This document shows, piece by piece, positions 11,899 to 27,100 of a DNA stretch of 64,000 nt. The DNA is taken from the NCBI RefSeq assembly GCF_002865645.1, contig NW_020194691.1, forward strand, positions 434,001 through 498,000, read 5' to 3'. Source of the DNA: Hyaloscypha bicolor E. Lineage: Eukaryota > Ascomycota > Leotiomycetes > Helotiales > Hyaloscyphaceae. Both the position numbers and the translations under genes were made by a program. How positions within the stretch are numbered: the stretch's first letter is position 1; the number at the start of each line of letters is the position of its first letter. The notes under the pieces are model-generated. The model was not told the origin of the DNA and did no database searches. It saw only the letters and a list, made by a program, of their open reading frames with translations.

Positions 11899-14800
11899 AG
11901 AATTTAGTAATCTATTATATATTATTTTTTATTAGAGATTTATAGGCAACTTCTATATAATATCTTTCTTCTAAAAAGAGAAAAATATTATTAGAATTAT
12001 AGAATAGATAATTATTACTAATTCTAACTTTTAAATATATTAAAGTTTTTTCGGAAATAGTCAATTATAAAATTAGTATATATATATAATTATTAGGATT
12101 TAAATAATTATAATCCGTATTAAAGATTTTTACTAACCTTATAATATTCTTTTTGTTCTTCTATTATATAATATTGAAATCTTTAAAAAGATTCTTATAT
12201 TAGAGTTTATTAAATAGAATTTATATTATATAAAGAAATATTCGGCTTTTTTTCTAAAAAAAAAAAACTAGTAATTCTATTATTTGTAAGCCTTTTATAA
12301 TAAAATAAAAGACTTTCTTAAAGAAAGCTTTTAATCTAGCTAATATTCCCTAGTAGTTTCTATTTCTTTATTCTAATTTTTTTTTTATTCCTTTCTATAT
12401 TTTATATTCTATTTTTATTTTAGAAACTCGAAAATTCGAAATTCCAAATCGGATTTCTTTTATAATAACCAAATTAACCTCTTTTCTAATAGAAATTATA
12501 TAAATCAGGTAATTATATTTTATTATAATAATTTCTTATATTATATAACTACTTTTATAATCCGTAATTCTTTAAACCCTTTTATACTAAGCTATAATAT
12601 CTAAAAGAAATAATTATAATATATTCTTTTTTAGTAATATTTCGGGAAAATTATTTACTTTTAATAATTATAAAGCTCTTTTTTTATTTATTATATTAGA
12701 ACTATTTAATAGTAAAAGTAATTCTAAAAAGAGATTTATATCTTAAATTAATAGAAAACTATAGCTAATATTTTACTGTTTACTGGATAAGTAATTATAA
12801 AGTAGTTCTAATATATCTATTAATATTCCGGATCTAATAAAGTAGCTAAAGAATAGATCCAATTTTAATATATATAATAATAAAAAGAAAATTATTAAAT
12901 TTAGAAGAATTAAAACCGAAAAGCAAATTCCTTTTCAAATAATCTATTATAAGTTTATAGTTCTTAATTAGACCGAATTAGCTAATATAAAATATAATAA
13001 TACCAGGAAATATAATTTAATAATAATTAAGAAACTTATTGAAATCTATAAAAGCTATTATATAAAATAAAACCTTTTATAAGTAATTATATAATAAGTA
13101 TTAGAAAAACCTATTTTAAAAATAATAATCTAATAGTTATTTTATTTTAATATATTATAAATATATTATAAAATCCCTTTTAATTATTTCCAATTATTAT
13201 AATCTATAAATAAATAAATAAACCCTAATCCAATTTCGAATTTTATTAATTAAAACCAACTTATAATAGAACTCTCTTATATTTATAATAAACTTCTTTT
13301 ATACTATAAAAACCTCGATTATATTATAATTCTTTTTAATACTAATAGAATAGTAAAAATTAATAAACCTTATTTGCTTTCTAATATAATTTTGGCTAAT
13401 ATTTATTAATAAATATCGGAAAATCTTTTATTTGAAATATAACTATAATAGAAAATAAATAAAATAATATCTATAGCTTTGGCTTTATTATAATAGAGCT
13501 TATAAAGCCTATAATATATATATTAAATCCTCGGTTTATAAAACTATATTACCCGGAAAACTGAAAGAATAGTATTAAAGATTTCCTAAATACTATTTAA
13601 AAACAATTCTTGAAATAATTAAAACATATAAAGGTTTTATCCCAAATTAATAATATCTGGCTAATTAGGAAATAAATACGATTTTTTCCCTATATTACTA
13701 CTTATAAAGTATTTTAGAGCTTATATTTTTTATATATTAATTATAATAGAAATATTTTAAAATATTTTATTTTTTCTATAGGTTCAATTTTAAAATTTGT
13801 TTTTTATATTTATAGCAGAAATCTAGTTTAATATTTAATATATTTGAAAAGATAATTTCCTTAATAAATCGATTGGTTTTTTGAAATTATACTATTTCTA
13901 TTAATTTAAATATAACTCGTATATAATATATATTATAAGATTATTATTTATTAGTATTTCGGAAATTATTAAATTAAAACCTATTTAGCCTCTATTTGTA
14001 ATTAAATTATTTATAATATAACTAGTAGAAATATAATATATTTTTAGAAGAATAGAATTCTAAAGAATTAATTTGAAATAAATAATAAAATAAAACAAAT
14101 ATTAAAAATAGCTAGATAATAAAAGTTTTCCCTTTCTATTTATACTAAAATTACCTTTATAATCCCTTAATAAGGCTGGTTCGATCCGTATATCCAATAA
14201 TTTATAAAAAGCGGCTCCTATATTTCTATTATAATACAATTATTAAAAGGTAATATAACCCTAAAATATAATACTATCTAATTACTTTTACTATTTTAAA
14301 AACCGGAATTATATTTTAAAATAGTTTTATTAGGCCCCAAATTAGCTCCGGTTTATTAGTAAAAGATAAATAGTATTATAATAAAAGCCGAAATAGATAT
14401 TTAAAAGATTAAAAGAGAGCCAAAAACGGGCCTCTAATATATAATAATAGGAATTCCATTTTGGCTCTTATAAGTCCTTAATTAGCTCTCGGAAAAAACT
14501 TCTAGATTTCTATATTTTTAAGGTTTAAATTGATTTTAATTTTTAAGGCCAGAATTTTAATCTCTTAAATCGAAATTCGACTAGCTAATAATAGTAAAGA
14601 TATATAAGAATATGAAAATTTAGCTATTCTATCCGTTTTTATACTATTTCGAAACCGAGAAAAAGATTAATATCTTTTATATTAATTACAAATTCCCGCT
14701 TGTTTTAAATAAAAGAGACTAATAAAAAAGAATTATAGGCAAAGGCCTCTATAGGTCTTTTAATATCCTTTATACTAAAATCAAATATAAGTATAAGATA

Positions 14801-17800
14801 TTCGGGAATAATATATCCTTAATAAGGCTATTAACTATTTATATTAACTATTATATAAAACTGGAACTATTTTATAAAAATAATTAAATTAATTAAATTT
14901 TCGGATTTAAGAATAATAATAGAATATTTAGAAAAATAGTTTTAAGGATATTATATAAAGAAATTAAGGAAATCGTTTTTAGTAAAGTAATTATAATAGA
15001 AAAAGGGCTCCTAAATATAAATATAATAAAAACGGTTAGTATAAATAGTAAATAGAATAAATAGTATTTATAATATTAGCTAATATTAATTTTTGAAAAT
15101 TAATAAATAAGCTAAATAAGAAATTCGTTTTATATTTTCTTTAAAATATTTAAATATAAATATATAAACGGAATAAAAAAGCTAGTATTTTTTTTTAAAT
15201 ATTAAAAATTAATAAGTCTACAATTTATATATAATATAGAAATACTCTAGATTTTTGTATTATTAGTTAGAATAGTTTGAGTTTTAATATAAAATTTCAA
15301 TTTATTCTAAGTTCTATTAGGCCGAATTCATATATTTTAAGCTAAAGCAATTCGAATTATATTATTATAATTCGAACTATTTTGGCTTAAAATATAAATA
15401 AGGCATATATATAATCTTATAATATATTAAAGAATTCTATTATAAATATAATTATATTAAAATATATTATTTCAAACTAATATAATTATAATTATAGTAT
15501 TTCGAATCTAAAAATAAAATAAAAAGCCAAATTAAAAGACTTCTTTTTTTATTACAAATTATAAAAAAAATATTACTTATATATTTTCCTATATAATAGA
15601 AAATATGGCTTCTATAATTACCCTTTTATAATATATAATAAAAAGAAGTTATTTTAAATCGAAATCTATAATTATTGAAATATTATCTAATTAGAATTAG
15701 GTAATATAAATATAATCTTTTTATAATATATAATAAAAAACTATAGCCTCTATTTAATATTGTTTCTAGAAATAGTTATTTATAATTAAAAGAAATCTCT
15801 AATACAAATATAGGATTTTAGTAATTAAAATTATATAAAGGTTTTTATTATATATTATATATTAAAAGCAGTTAAAAGTAGTCTAATATATAGCTATATT
15901 TATTAATTAAGGCTTTTATTAAATAAAGGCTTAATCTTAAAATAAAAATACCTAATAGTAATAATATAGCTATAGATTCTTATATATAGATCTCGATCGA
16001 TTTCTATATAATATACCTATATATTAGTAATAAAGAATAGATATTAAACTAGAGCTAGATATTTTATATAATTTATAAAAGTAAAAAATAAATACAGATC
16101 TTATATTAATATATAGCTATAATTATTCTATATTTAATACTTATAGTAAAAGTTACTAATTAATCCTATTAGATAATCGAAATAATAAAATATTAGATAA
16201 ATAAAAAAGCTCTATTTATATAGTTTTTTTTAAATAAATAATATAGCTTTTTCTATTTCTCTTTTCTTTTAAAAGAATATTTCTTTTAAATTAATTATCC
16301 TTATTCCGTATTTGTAATTTCCTTATAAGACTTTTTATCTATTATAGATTTTATATTTGTAATCTCCTTATAAGACTTTTTTTTAGCTATAGATTCTATT
16401 AATAAAATACTGGATTATTTTTTATAAGATCTATTATAGGATCTCCTAATTCGAAATCGCTTAATAAATTTACCGAAATTATATTTATATAAATCGAATA
16501 ATAGAAGAGCTTTAGGGAATCCGTTAGGCTGTTTTTTCCGAATATATTAATATAGCTTAAAAAGAGCTTATTAGAAAACAAATAATTATTAGATATTATA
16601 TTTAATATCTTTCTATAAAATATAAATCTCGATTATTATAATATAATACTAATATTATAATATTCTTTTACTTTTAGTCTATTATAAAATTTCCTCGGTC
16701 TTATAAATATAATTCTATAACCCAAAAACATCTTAATAATAATAGATTACTAATTTATAACTTTAATACTATTTGAGAAACTAGAAAGTAATAATTAGTA
16801 AAAAAAAAATAATAAAAAAATTTCTTAGAATTAATTTATTCTTTTTATAAAAAGTTCTAGGCCAGATATATTTCTAATTATTAAAAGCAAATACTCTAGT
16901 AAAATAGTTTAAATAATTAAAAATCGATACAAATAGCTAGCTAATACAGGATCTATTTATAAATCTATTTTAATAATACTAATTACAAATCTAATATTAA
17001 AATTAGTAGAATTCGCTTTTTAGAATTAGATTTATCTAAAGGTATTTAATCTGGTTATTTAATAGAAACCCAAATGGGTTCTTTATCTATTATTAGCTAT
17101 TACTAGAAATATATTTTTCTAAGAATCGGAAATGGATTCTAATTATACTATTAGAAAATATTAATAAATAAAAATATAATATATTACTCTTTTATATTCT
17201 TAATTATAAATTATATTATTTTTTTCTCTTTATTATTATTATAATTATATACTCTTTTATAGATATAAAGGCTTTTATTTATATGTTTTTTATTATTATT
17301 TGTTTTACGGCTATTATTTCCCTTTATTCTAATATTATAAATATAATAAATAATAATCTATTAAATAGTAGCCGGCTATTACTATTATTTCTAGTTATTA
17401 TTAAGGGTATTTAGCTAGTGCTTTTCCTTAAAAACTTAAAGTTTTACTATTTCTCAAATATCTTATTAAATATTATAAAATAAAATATAAATAAATATTC
17501 AAATAATATTATTAAAATTATAAATAAAATTATTATTATAAGTAAATTTCTTTTCTAATCCCGAAATACTAGCTAATATTTATATAGTAAAAAAAGGTTT
17601 ATATTATAATAATTATCGATTTCCTTAAAGCCTATAATAAGGTTTTTATTTTGCTTTATAATTATTTCTTTCTAATTAATTCTATAAAGTAATTTTTTAA
17701 GCTTATTAATATTATTATCTTAATAGATATTAGTATTACTATTAGCCTTATTAAATATCTTATAATTACGGATTCTCTATTAGTTAAATCGGTATTATTA

Positions 17801-20800
17801 ATACTTGAAATTAAATCCTAATATAATATATTTTTCTAATATATTAAAAATAAAATACCTAATCCAGTTCTATTTAATATAGGTATTAATAATATATAAA
17901 TATATAATTTTGCCTTTTCTTTTATTATATCTAGATCTTACTCTATTAAAATTCCTTTATCTATTCTCTCTATATTAATTATTTCAAATATATTTTATTT
18001 AGAATTTATAAATTCTATAATAAGTAAATTCCTTTAAGAATTTATATAAGACTCTATATAAATAACTTTTATTACTAAAGCCAATAAAATAATTACTAAT
18101 CGAGTAAATTAATTAACTAAATATATCGATATATATATACTATTAAATATTGTAATAAAGGAAAAAGGAATTATACTAGTATTATAAAAGATAAATAATA
18201 TAGTATTTACTATAATAATAATATAATATTTAGAAAATATTAATAATCTGGCTTTTATTATATTAATAGAACTTATTATTTTAAGGCTATTTTAAATTAT
18301 AATTGGAATTTTTATTATTATTTCAATATTTGATTTTAATATTTAATATTATATATTTGATTTTAAAAATATTAAACTTGAATTTTAAAAAATATATTAT
18401 TTTAGCCAAATTTGAACTAGATTTTTAAACCTGTAATTCTATTATATTAATTTAAAACTTTATATATATAACTAAAATAGTATTTTCTATTATCTATATA
18501 AGGTATAATATAAAAAATAAAAAGAATATTATATGTATTTATATTTAAATAATTATATCCGATAAATATATATAATAATATAAACCTATATAGGTTTTTT
18601 AATAATTATTCTTTTATAGAATAAACTCAAAATATATTTTTAATATTAAAACTCTATTTTATATCTAATAAATTCTAATTCAGCTAGTTCGTTCTATAAT
18701 CTAAATATAGAATCGGCTAAAGGTTTTATAGGAGACTATATTTAATATTTTTCTATATCTAGAAATCGATTTCGGCTCTTTTATATTATCTGAATATAGT
18801 TATTATTTATAAAAGAAAAGACTAACTTTAGAAAGATATTATAATATAAATTTTTTTTTATTATATTTTCTATTAATTATACTTTATAGCTTTATTTTAT
18901 TTCTAAAATATTTATTAAATTCCAGAATATTATATAATAGGTTATTTTATTAAAGCCGTATATTATTAATAAAAAAATTACTTTTATAAATAGTAGTATA
19001 ATAGGCTTATATATTACCTATTACTAGTAGCTTTATATATATATTAAAACTCCCGTTTATTAATAAAAAAGATCCTAAAATATATTATAATATATATTTC
19101 TGGCCTTTTTAAATAGAAAATACTTTATATTAATTAAATATATAACTTTTTTTATATTATAAAATAGAATATATAAATTAATATCAAGATCTCGGGTTTT
19201 ATTATTAATTCAATATTTATAAATCAATTTATAATATCTGGAATTATTAGAAATAAAAGCGGATTTAAAAAAGATATAATATAATATTTTAATTAATTTC
19301 CTGGTTTTAAAAAAATAGTTCTAATTAATCGAAAATGCCTTTATTTTATTTAAAGGCGAGGTTTCTCAAATATTAATTATTATAATTTATTAATAAATAT
19401 ACTACTATTTATTATATAAATCCAAAAATTCTTTAAAAATAAAAAAGAAGATATCCGAATTAGTTATTACTAATTTAATAGAAATTAAAAATAGACCTGA
19501 ATTACTTTTATTAGTAGTAATATATATAAGATAGAATTAATATAGCCGGTTATTAGAATATTTTATAGTAAATAAAGTAGTTTATTATATATAAAATATA
19601 TAAAATAAAAATTTATATATAAAATAACGGAATTTATTAAATTAATTAAAAGAGAACTCGAATAAAACATGAAAAAATATAATAATTATATATGGTTTGA
19701 ATTTCTATAATTAAAAAAAGCTTTACTAGTTCTAATTAAATAATCCATTTATAATAATAATTAATAAACCGAAATAAATAAAGCCAAAAAATAATACTAT
19801 TTATTTATTCTCTTTATATAATAATAAATAAAACAATTATTAATAGTATTATATTTCTGGCATAAATAAAAAACTATAAAATTAAATTACCTATATTTTC
19901 TTTTTCTATTCTAATAACAGATTTCAAATCCTGGATTTTTAATTAAATCTTATATATAATAATATAAAATATAAAAAATAAAATAAAATAAAATACGGAT
20001 ATAAAACAGATTTCTAATTTCAACTAATAAGTAATAAAGGAAATAAATTCAAAAAACAAATAGGTAAATATAAGAATTATAAAAAGAATAAATACTAGAT
20101 CCAGAATTAAATAGCCTTAAATTCTTATAAATATAACTTTTACTAAAATTCCCTTAAAAGGCTAAAAAAAACTGGATTTTATTACTAATAAATTTAATAA
20201 TAGCTTCTAGTACTATATTAGAAATATTTAATAAAAAATTAATATAGTTTATTTTGTTTTCGAATTTAATATAAAATTATTTAATATTAAAGGAATAATT
20301 TTTTGGAATCTTTATTTTAATATTAGTAATAATATTAATAATATTAGAAATAGCTATAGTAATAGTATCTATAGCTTTTTAAGCCTTACTAGAAGTAATA
20401 GAAACGGCTATATTAAAGAGGCTTACTATATTTTAAATCTTGCTTTAAAATAGTTAAAAAAGGCTATTTACTAGAATAGTATATAGCCTAATTAAGGAAT
20501 CTGGTAAATGAATATTAATTAAATTAAACTATATTAAGAATTTATTAATAAAGTAAAAACATTATAAAAAGGGCAAATATATATAATTAAAATCGCAATT
20601 TTTGTTCTTATAGTTCTATTCTAAACTATTATTTGAATCCCTAATATTATATAATAGAAAGCAATAGAAAAAAGAATTAATAAAGCTTCTATTTTCATCT
20701 AATTTTATAAATATAATATTTTAAATTATTAATTCGAAATAAAAAAATCTTGAAATTATTTAATAATAAATTAATAATTATAATATATTATATATAATAT

Positions 20801-23800
20801 ATAAAATAAATAAAAATACAAGCTAAATATAAATATAACCAAATATAAGAATACTAGATATAGTTCTATTAGAAAAACAAGTTTTATTTTTCTTTCCGAA
20901 ATTAAAAATATTATATTTAATACTATTTTACTAAATATAAAAAAGGGCCTAATTCGGCTATTTAAATAAAAAACACTATTATTCCTATATTCTATAATTT
21001 ATACTTTTATATTAGCTAATATATATATTTGTTTTATTCTATATTCTATAACTCTATATCTAATTCTTTTAAATAAAGTTTATTTTAACTAATTCTTCTA
21101 TTAATTAAAATAACAAATAATATAATTTAATAGCTATTAAATAATACTAATATAATATAAGAAAACATTTAGAAAGAATTATAATATAAAAAGAATTTAT
21201 AGTTTCTAAATTAAATAGCTAATAGTTTAACTATATCTTTATAAAATTTTTATAATAATACTCTTATAAAATATAAGAAAATATTATAGAAAAATATAAA
21301 ATAATATTTATATTTTATAAATAATATTATTATTCTATTAGTTATAACTATTACTATTATTATATTTCTCTAGTAAAATTAGTCTATTTTAGTCTTATTA
21401 TTCTATTATAGATTTTATAAAAAACTTTATTAGAAATATTATATATATATATTTATTTAAATACTTTATTAGATATCTATTAAGGAAATAAATTTATATA
21501 AACTTTTATTAAAATTTATTCTGGTTTTTAATTCTTTTACTAGTTTTATAATTCTATTTATTACTTATATATATTAATATATATTATCTCTAAAAAAAAA
21601 TCTACTATTATTATATTTTATTATAGCTTCTATTAAAATACCTAATTTATAGCCTTAAATAGATTCAGTTTATATTCCGAATAATATTTAAATTCCGATT
21701 TTATTATAGCTTAATTTTTTTATTATTTTAATTCTTATTTAACCCTTAATTTCTTATTTTATAGCTTATTTTATTTTTGTATTAAAGTTAAATTATAAAG
21801 GCTAAATAAATAATTAGCTAAAATTAGAACCTTAAAATATTTATATACTTTTATTAAAATAAAAACTTCTTATATAATATTTTCTAAACTGGTTTTAACT
21901 CAAATAGTTTTAATAAATATAGCCTCAAATAAAATACTAATTTCTCTATATAATTCTTTATAAATATTAATAGAATAATTATTTATATTTTTTAAAAAGA
22001 AATATTTCTTTTCCGGTAATACTTTCTAGTTATAGGAATTATTAATACTAGAGATTAAATAAACTTATAATAGTTCTATTATAATATTTATTCTATTTTC
22101 TAGAATTATATTAACTATAGTTAAAAAAATTATAAAAAAGGTTTTATATATATATTTTAATAACTATTCTTAATACTTGCTTTTTTATTTACTATATTCC
22201 AAGTTATTTATTCGAATCGGGGCTATTTAATCTATAAATAATAAAATCCAAGAAAGAAAAAAATTATAAAATTTATTATATATTTTTTAGAAATAGAATA
22301 AAAACTTGGTCCGGTAAAAATATATATAATATAGAGTTATTTCTATATCTTTAGCCTATTTTAGAATATTTATTTTTGGAAGAATTCTATTTTACTTCTT
22401 TTTTCTTTTTAATTAATAGTATATAAATTTAGAAATATAAAGGCCGAGAATATAATATAGGAATTCCGAATATTTAATATAATAGAATTTATTCTATTTT
22501 ACTATTTATTTTTATATTTCTAAAAAATATTATATTATAATTTAATTATATTACTAGTTAATACTTTATTATAAATACTATTAAATTAGTAGTAAATAAA
22601 CTACCGACCTTTAATAAAATAAAGCTAATTTATAATATTATAAAAAATATATTTACTTATATAAATATAGGCTATATTAATAATATTATAATAATTTTAG
22701 GAATTTATATAAATAAAAATACGAAAAAAAAATTAAAATATATAAAAGAAGATATTAGGCCTGTTTTTAAAGATTTTATAAATAATATTAAAGAGCTATT
22801 AGAAGTAATATATAAATTAAAAATAGTATTATTCGGATTTTAACTAATTAACTTTTTTAAATTTAAAATATAGCTTTAGGATATCTAATTATAATTTCTA
22901 TACGGAAAATAGTATATATAATATAATTATATTTATAGCTTATATAAAAAGTATAAATATATAATAGTTATTTTCTAATAATAAAAACAATATTATTAAA
23001 TTATATAATATTTTCTATATATAAATTAGGTTTTAATTAATTAGAAATATATTAAATAGAAATAAATATATTTTAAATATTTAGCTATAATAGTAGCTAA
23101 TATATTATAAAGTTTTATTCTATTATTCTATAATACTTTATATTAAGTTTTATAATAGTATTATTCTATTATAACTTAACTAATAATAATAAATTAATAG
23201 TTTGGTATTTTAATAATATATTTTTTAATTTTAGAAAACGTATTTAAATAGATAATATAATTGAAATCCTTTACTAATATAAGAAATAAATAAAAAGAAA
23301 TAAAATAATAAAATAAAAATTTATTAATAGAAAATTTATATATATTACTAAAATATATAATAATAAACTTATAAATAGATTTAATAATATATTATAATAT
23401 ATAAAAAATAATAATTCGTATATATTACCTTTTAATAAATATTTAAATATTTTATTTTAATAACCTATATTCGATAAATATATAAATAGATTAAATTATA
23501 TATTTTAAATTAAACTAAATAGTAGAATAAAAATAATATCTAATTTATTTTATAAATATAATTATTCCGATATATTATCCAAATAGTTTAAACTAGAAAA
23601 ACTATTCAAGTATAATAATTTCTATTTATAAGTATTTATTAGTAAGTATTATAAACTGTTATTTAATTTATATTAATTGGAATATATATTTAGATAAATA
23701 AATTTTAAAAATAGATTTATTTAATTCTTCTATAATATAGTTAAATATAATATATACAGATATTAATTATATATATAATAAAGTTATAATAGCTATAAAA

Positions 23801-23959
23801 AGCCAATATATATATATATATATAAATATATAATTATTTGTTTAAGCTATCTAAAGAACTTTATATTAAATATAATAATAAATCCAAAAATTAATACTAT
23901 ATAATTTCAGAAATTTAGATTTGAATATAAGATAATTAAGCCTATATTTATATAAAACC
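11899..23959. other. 12-kb RIP-degraded transposon graveyard
   Basis: Continuous very AT-rich DNA with few CpA/TpG and no ORF worth reporting. A LINE-type reverse transcriptase motif can be read near 17.6 kb (listed separately). A roughly 43-bp unit (TTGTAATTTCCTTATAAGAC-like) is present twice in tandem at about 16,309-16,395. Several superimposed old elements are likely, but I could not draw their borders. Confidence 0.75.
17597..17900 (+). pseudogene. Remnant of a LINE (Tad-like) reverse transcriptase
   Basis: The plus strand from about 17,597 reads IIIIDFLKAYNKVF. This matches the D-F-x-K-A-Y-D-x-V box (first catalytic Asp) of non-LTR retrotransposon reverse transcriptases, with Asp to Asn at the second D as RIP would give. 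About 200 bp downstream KIPNPVLFNIGI resembles the ...P.SP.LFN.. box. Stops interrupt the frame. LINE elements of the Tad1 clade are common RIP targets in filamentous ascomycetes. The clade is inference from host type, not read from the sequence. Confidence 0.6.
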
Positions 23960-23964
23960 TTACC

Positions 23965-24157
23965 TGTTACGAGGCCTGGCTCTGGGCTTGGAAAGCAGGG
24001 TAGAGTGGCTCTTATTCCGATAATACTAAACTAAGGAGAGAAGAATGTACAAGTGTATGCGAACGCCAGGTAAGCATGCGAACCAGCCTAGCCCAATATA
24101 GCCTAGCATACCACGTGCAGGGAGCACGTGACAGCCATGGAGCGTACAACCATAACA
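23965..24157. mobile_element. Solo LTR (193 bp) with TTACC target duplication
   Basis: It starts TGTTACGAGG and ends CCATAACA, so the termini are TGTTA...TAACA. TTACC occurs immediately before (23,960-23,964) and after (24,158-24,162). Composition is normal, with intact CpA/TpG, in the midst of RIPed DNA. It is the same family as 42,242-42,634. No internal region remains, as expected after LTR-LTR recombination. Confidence 0.88.
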
Positions 24158-24162
24158 TTACC

Positions 24163-27100
24163 GAATATATTTTGCTTTTAGCTAAAAATAACTTTAAGCT
24201 ATTATAGCTGCTTTATAGTATTAGAAGAAATAAATAGAATAGTTAAATAGTTTTATAAAAAATAATATATAAGAGAATAAAGATTTAAAAGATAATATAA
24301 GAATATATTCTTTTTAAAAAAGAACCAGAATCTTTTAAATAAAGGATATTATTTTAAGATATTAAATAAAGTTATTTTTAAAAAAAAAGGGATCTGGTTA
24401 AATATTCCAGGAAACCGATTTGGTTTTCCTAGAAATAGTTATATAAAATTAATAATATTTGCAAAATAGAAGCAAATAATAGAAATAAATAATTGGCTAT
24501 TAGAAATAAGAATAGAAATAAAATTGAATATTGGGAGAGTAGTACCTGAGTAATCTAAATAGAGAATAAAGCAAAAATAAATAGTTAATTAATTATAACT
24601 AAAATAAAAATAAAGAAATATTTGTTTCGAAATAATTAAAATAATTCTAATATTTTAATAGTATATTCTAAAAGCCTATTCTAGTCTCCGGAAGCCTATT
24701 CAAATCCTTATTATCCTAGCTACTATATTATAGAAATTAAATAAATAAATAATTTATAATTTATTTAGTTCCTATAGCTTATTTCGAAATCTTATAATAT
24801 AATAAAAATATTATAATTAATTGAGACTTTATTATTTAATTTTTAGAAAAAGAAATAAGTTTTTATTTAGATAAGGAATTATAAAGATTACTAATTAAAC
24901 CTTATTAATTAATCTATAAAATAATAGATTTTTCCAAAAAAGGAATTAAAAAAAACTATTAAATAATTCAAGAATAAAAATTTCTGCCGATAGATTCTAA
25001 TATTTGAAAAGAAAAGAAATAAATTTAAAAAAAACTTTAATATTAATATTTTTATTTTAATAAAATAAAAAGAAAAGATTAGAGTTTATATTTCTTATAA
25101 TTCTTTTAATAATTCTTAATAGCCTTTTTAACTAAAAGAAATTACTAGATATTATTCTTTACTAGTTATTAAAATATTTAATATAAGTTATAAAAGAAAG
25201 GCAAAAATTAGGCTATTAAAATTCCAAAAAAATATAAGGCCAAAAGAGAAAATAAGTTAAATAGTTATAAGACTAATATTTAATAAGGCTAATATAAATA
25301 ATAGATATCTAATTTATTCTTTTTATTTCTTTTTATCTTATATTATAACCCAATTCTCAAAGTTTATAATTCGTTTATAATTCGTTTATAATTTATAATA
25401 GTTTCTCTTATCCAGGAATTCTTATATTTGGGCCATTTTATCTATTAAATAAGATATTTAACTATTTTATTCTATATTTGCTTTTTAAATAATTATATTC
25501 TCAAGTAGTTTTTTTAATAGGTGGCTTTAAATTCTTTAACAAATTCCGGACTTAGGTTTTCCGGTATTTACCAAATATTAGCTTTATATAAAAAGCCTTT
25601 CTATTTTATAAGGTATTAAGCCGCTTTATTTTATTTATATCTAATAAATAATATTTCAGTTTAATATATTTCTTTTATTTTTTAGCTATTATAAAACGGC
25701 TATATTATTATATTTTTCCTATATACTAGTTTATTTTTTTTATCTAAAAGAACTAGAGTAATAATATAGAGATTAGATCCTTGGGAAAATACCGGATATA
25801 AGGCTTATTTCAAAATACCGGTATAATTATTATATTTTATAACTAATTTCTATTATCTGTTTCTAATAGAATGGAATTAATTATAGAAAAATCAATATTA
25901 AATTATTGGAATAGTAATAGAATTTGAATATAATTACTAATATTATTTCTAGACTTTTTTTGTTTTTTTTTATTTCTATTAATAAAATTAATTAGAGTTT
26001 TTAAATATTCCGGAAGTATTATAGCTATAATAATAATATAAATATTATATATTTGGGAAAATATTATAATATAGAATTTATTATAAAATACCGGTATATT
26101 TCTATTACCTATTTTTAATAGAATTGAATCGATTATAGAAAAATTAATAATAGAATATTCGAATAATAATAGAATTTGGATATTATTATTAATATTATTT
26201 CCGGATTCTTTTAGAATTTCCTAATCCTTATTAACTAGGCTAATTGAACTTATTGAATATTTTTTAAGTATTATAATTATAGCTTCTATTTTATTATTCT
26301 TGCTTTTCTTTTTTTTTAATAATATTTGTTTGAATATAAGATAATAGTTCTATTACTATAGAAATAGATTATATAATATCAAATTTGCCAGTTATAAAAT
26401 ATTAGAAAACCTTATTATAATTTAATTCCATATATTTATTTTATATTTAATTATCTTAATATTAGCTACTATAACTAAAATATAATATTAATTCCGAAAA
26501 AAGAATTAAAAAATATTTCTTTATAAAATGGATACGGATATTCTTTAATAGAAAAGAACTATAATAAAAAAAATATAAAATCTCTATTATAATTATTTTA
26601 TTTTTTATTTTTTATTTTATTTTTTTAATAGATGGGGCTTTTATTATCCAAGTTCGAAAGTTTTTTCTATAGGCCGAAAATATATATATATATTCTATAT
26701 ATAATATTTATTAATTATTATTTTCTATTTATTATTACTATTTTATTTATTATAAATATATAATAAATAGAAAAACGGTTTTATAAAAATGGTATTAGTT
26801 GCCCTATTATAAATATAGCTCCTAAAATATATATAAAGACCTTATTAGAAAAATAATCCGTAAAAAGAATAATAGGGCTCTATTTTATTCAAAGCTGGAT
26901 TTGTATATAATATTGGAATATATTCTTTATTATAGGCTTTTTTAATATAGTTATTTCAAGAAAAAGCACTTGTAATTAAATAATCCGGCTTATAATTCCG
27001 GTAGTATTTAGGATATAGAAATAGGTAATCAAATATCCCTTTATTAATATATAATATCTTATAATATATTATTAGTTTATATCGATTAGAAATTAGATAT

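Noticed and set aside
16399..16581. 60-codon minus-strand open frame
   Set aside because: Chance opening in RIPed DNA; no upstream signals and no domain.
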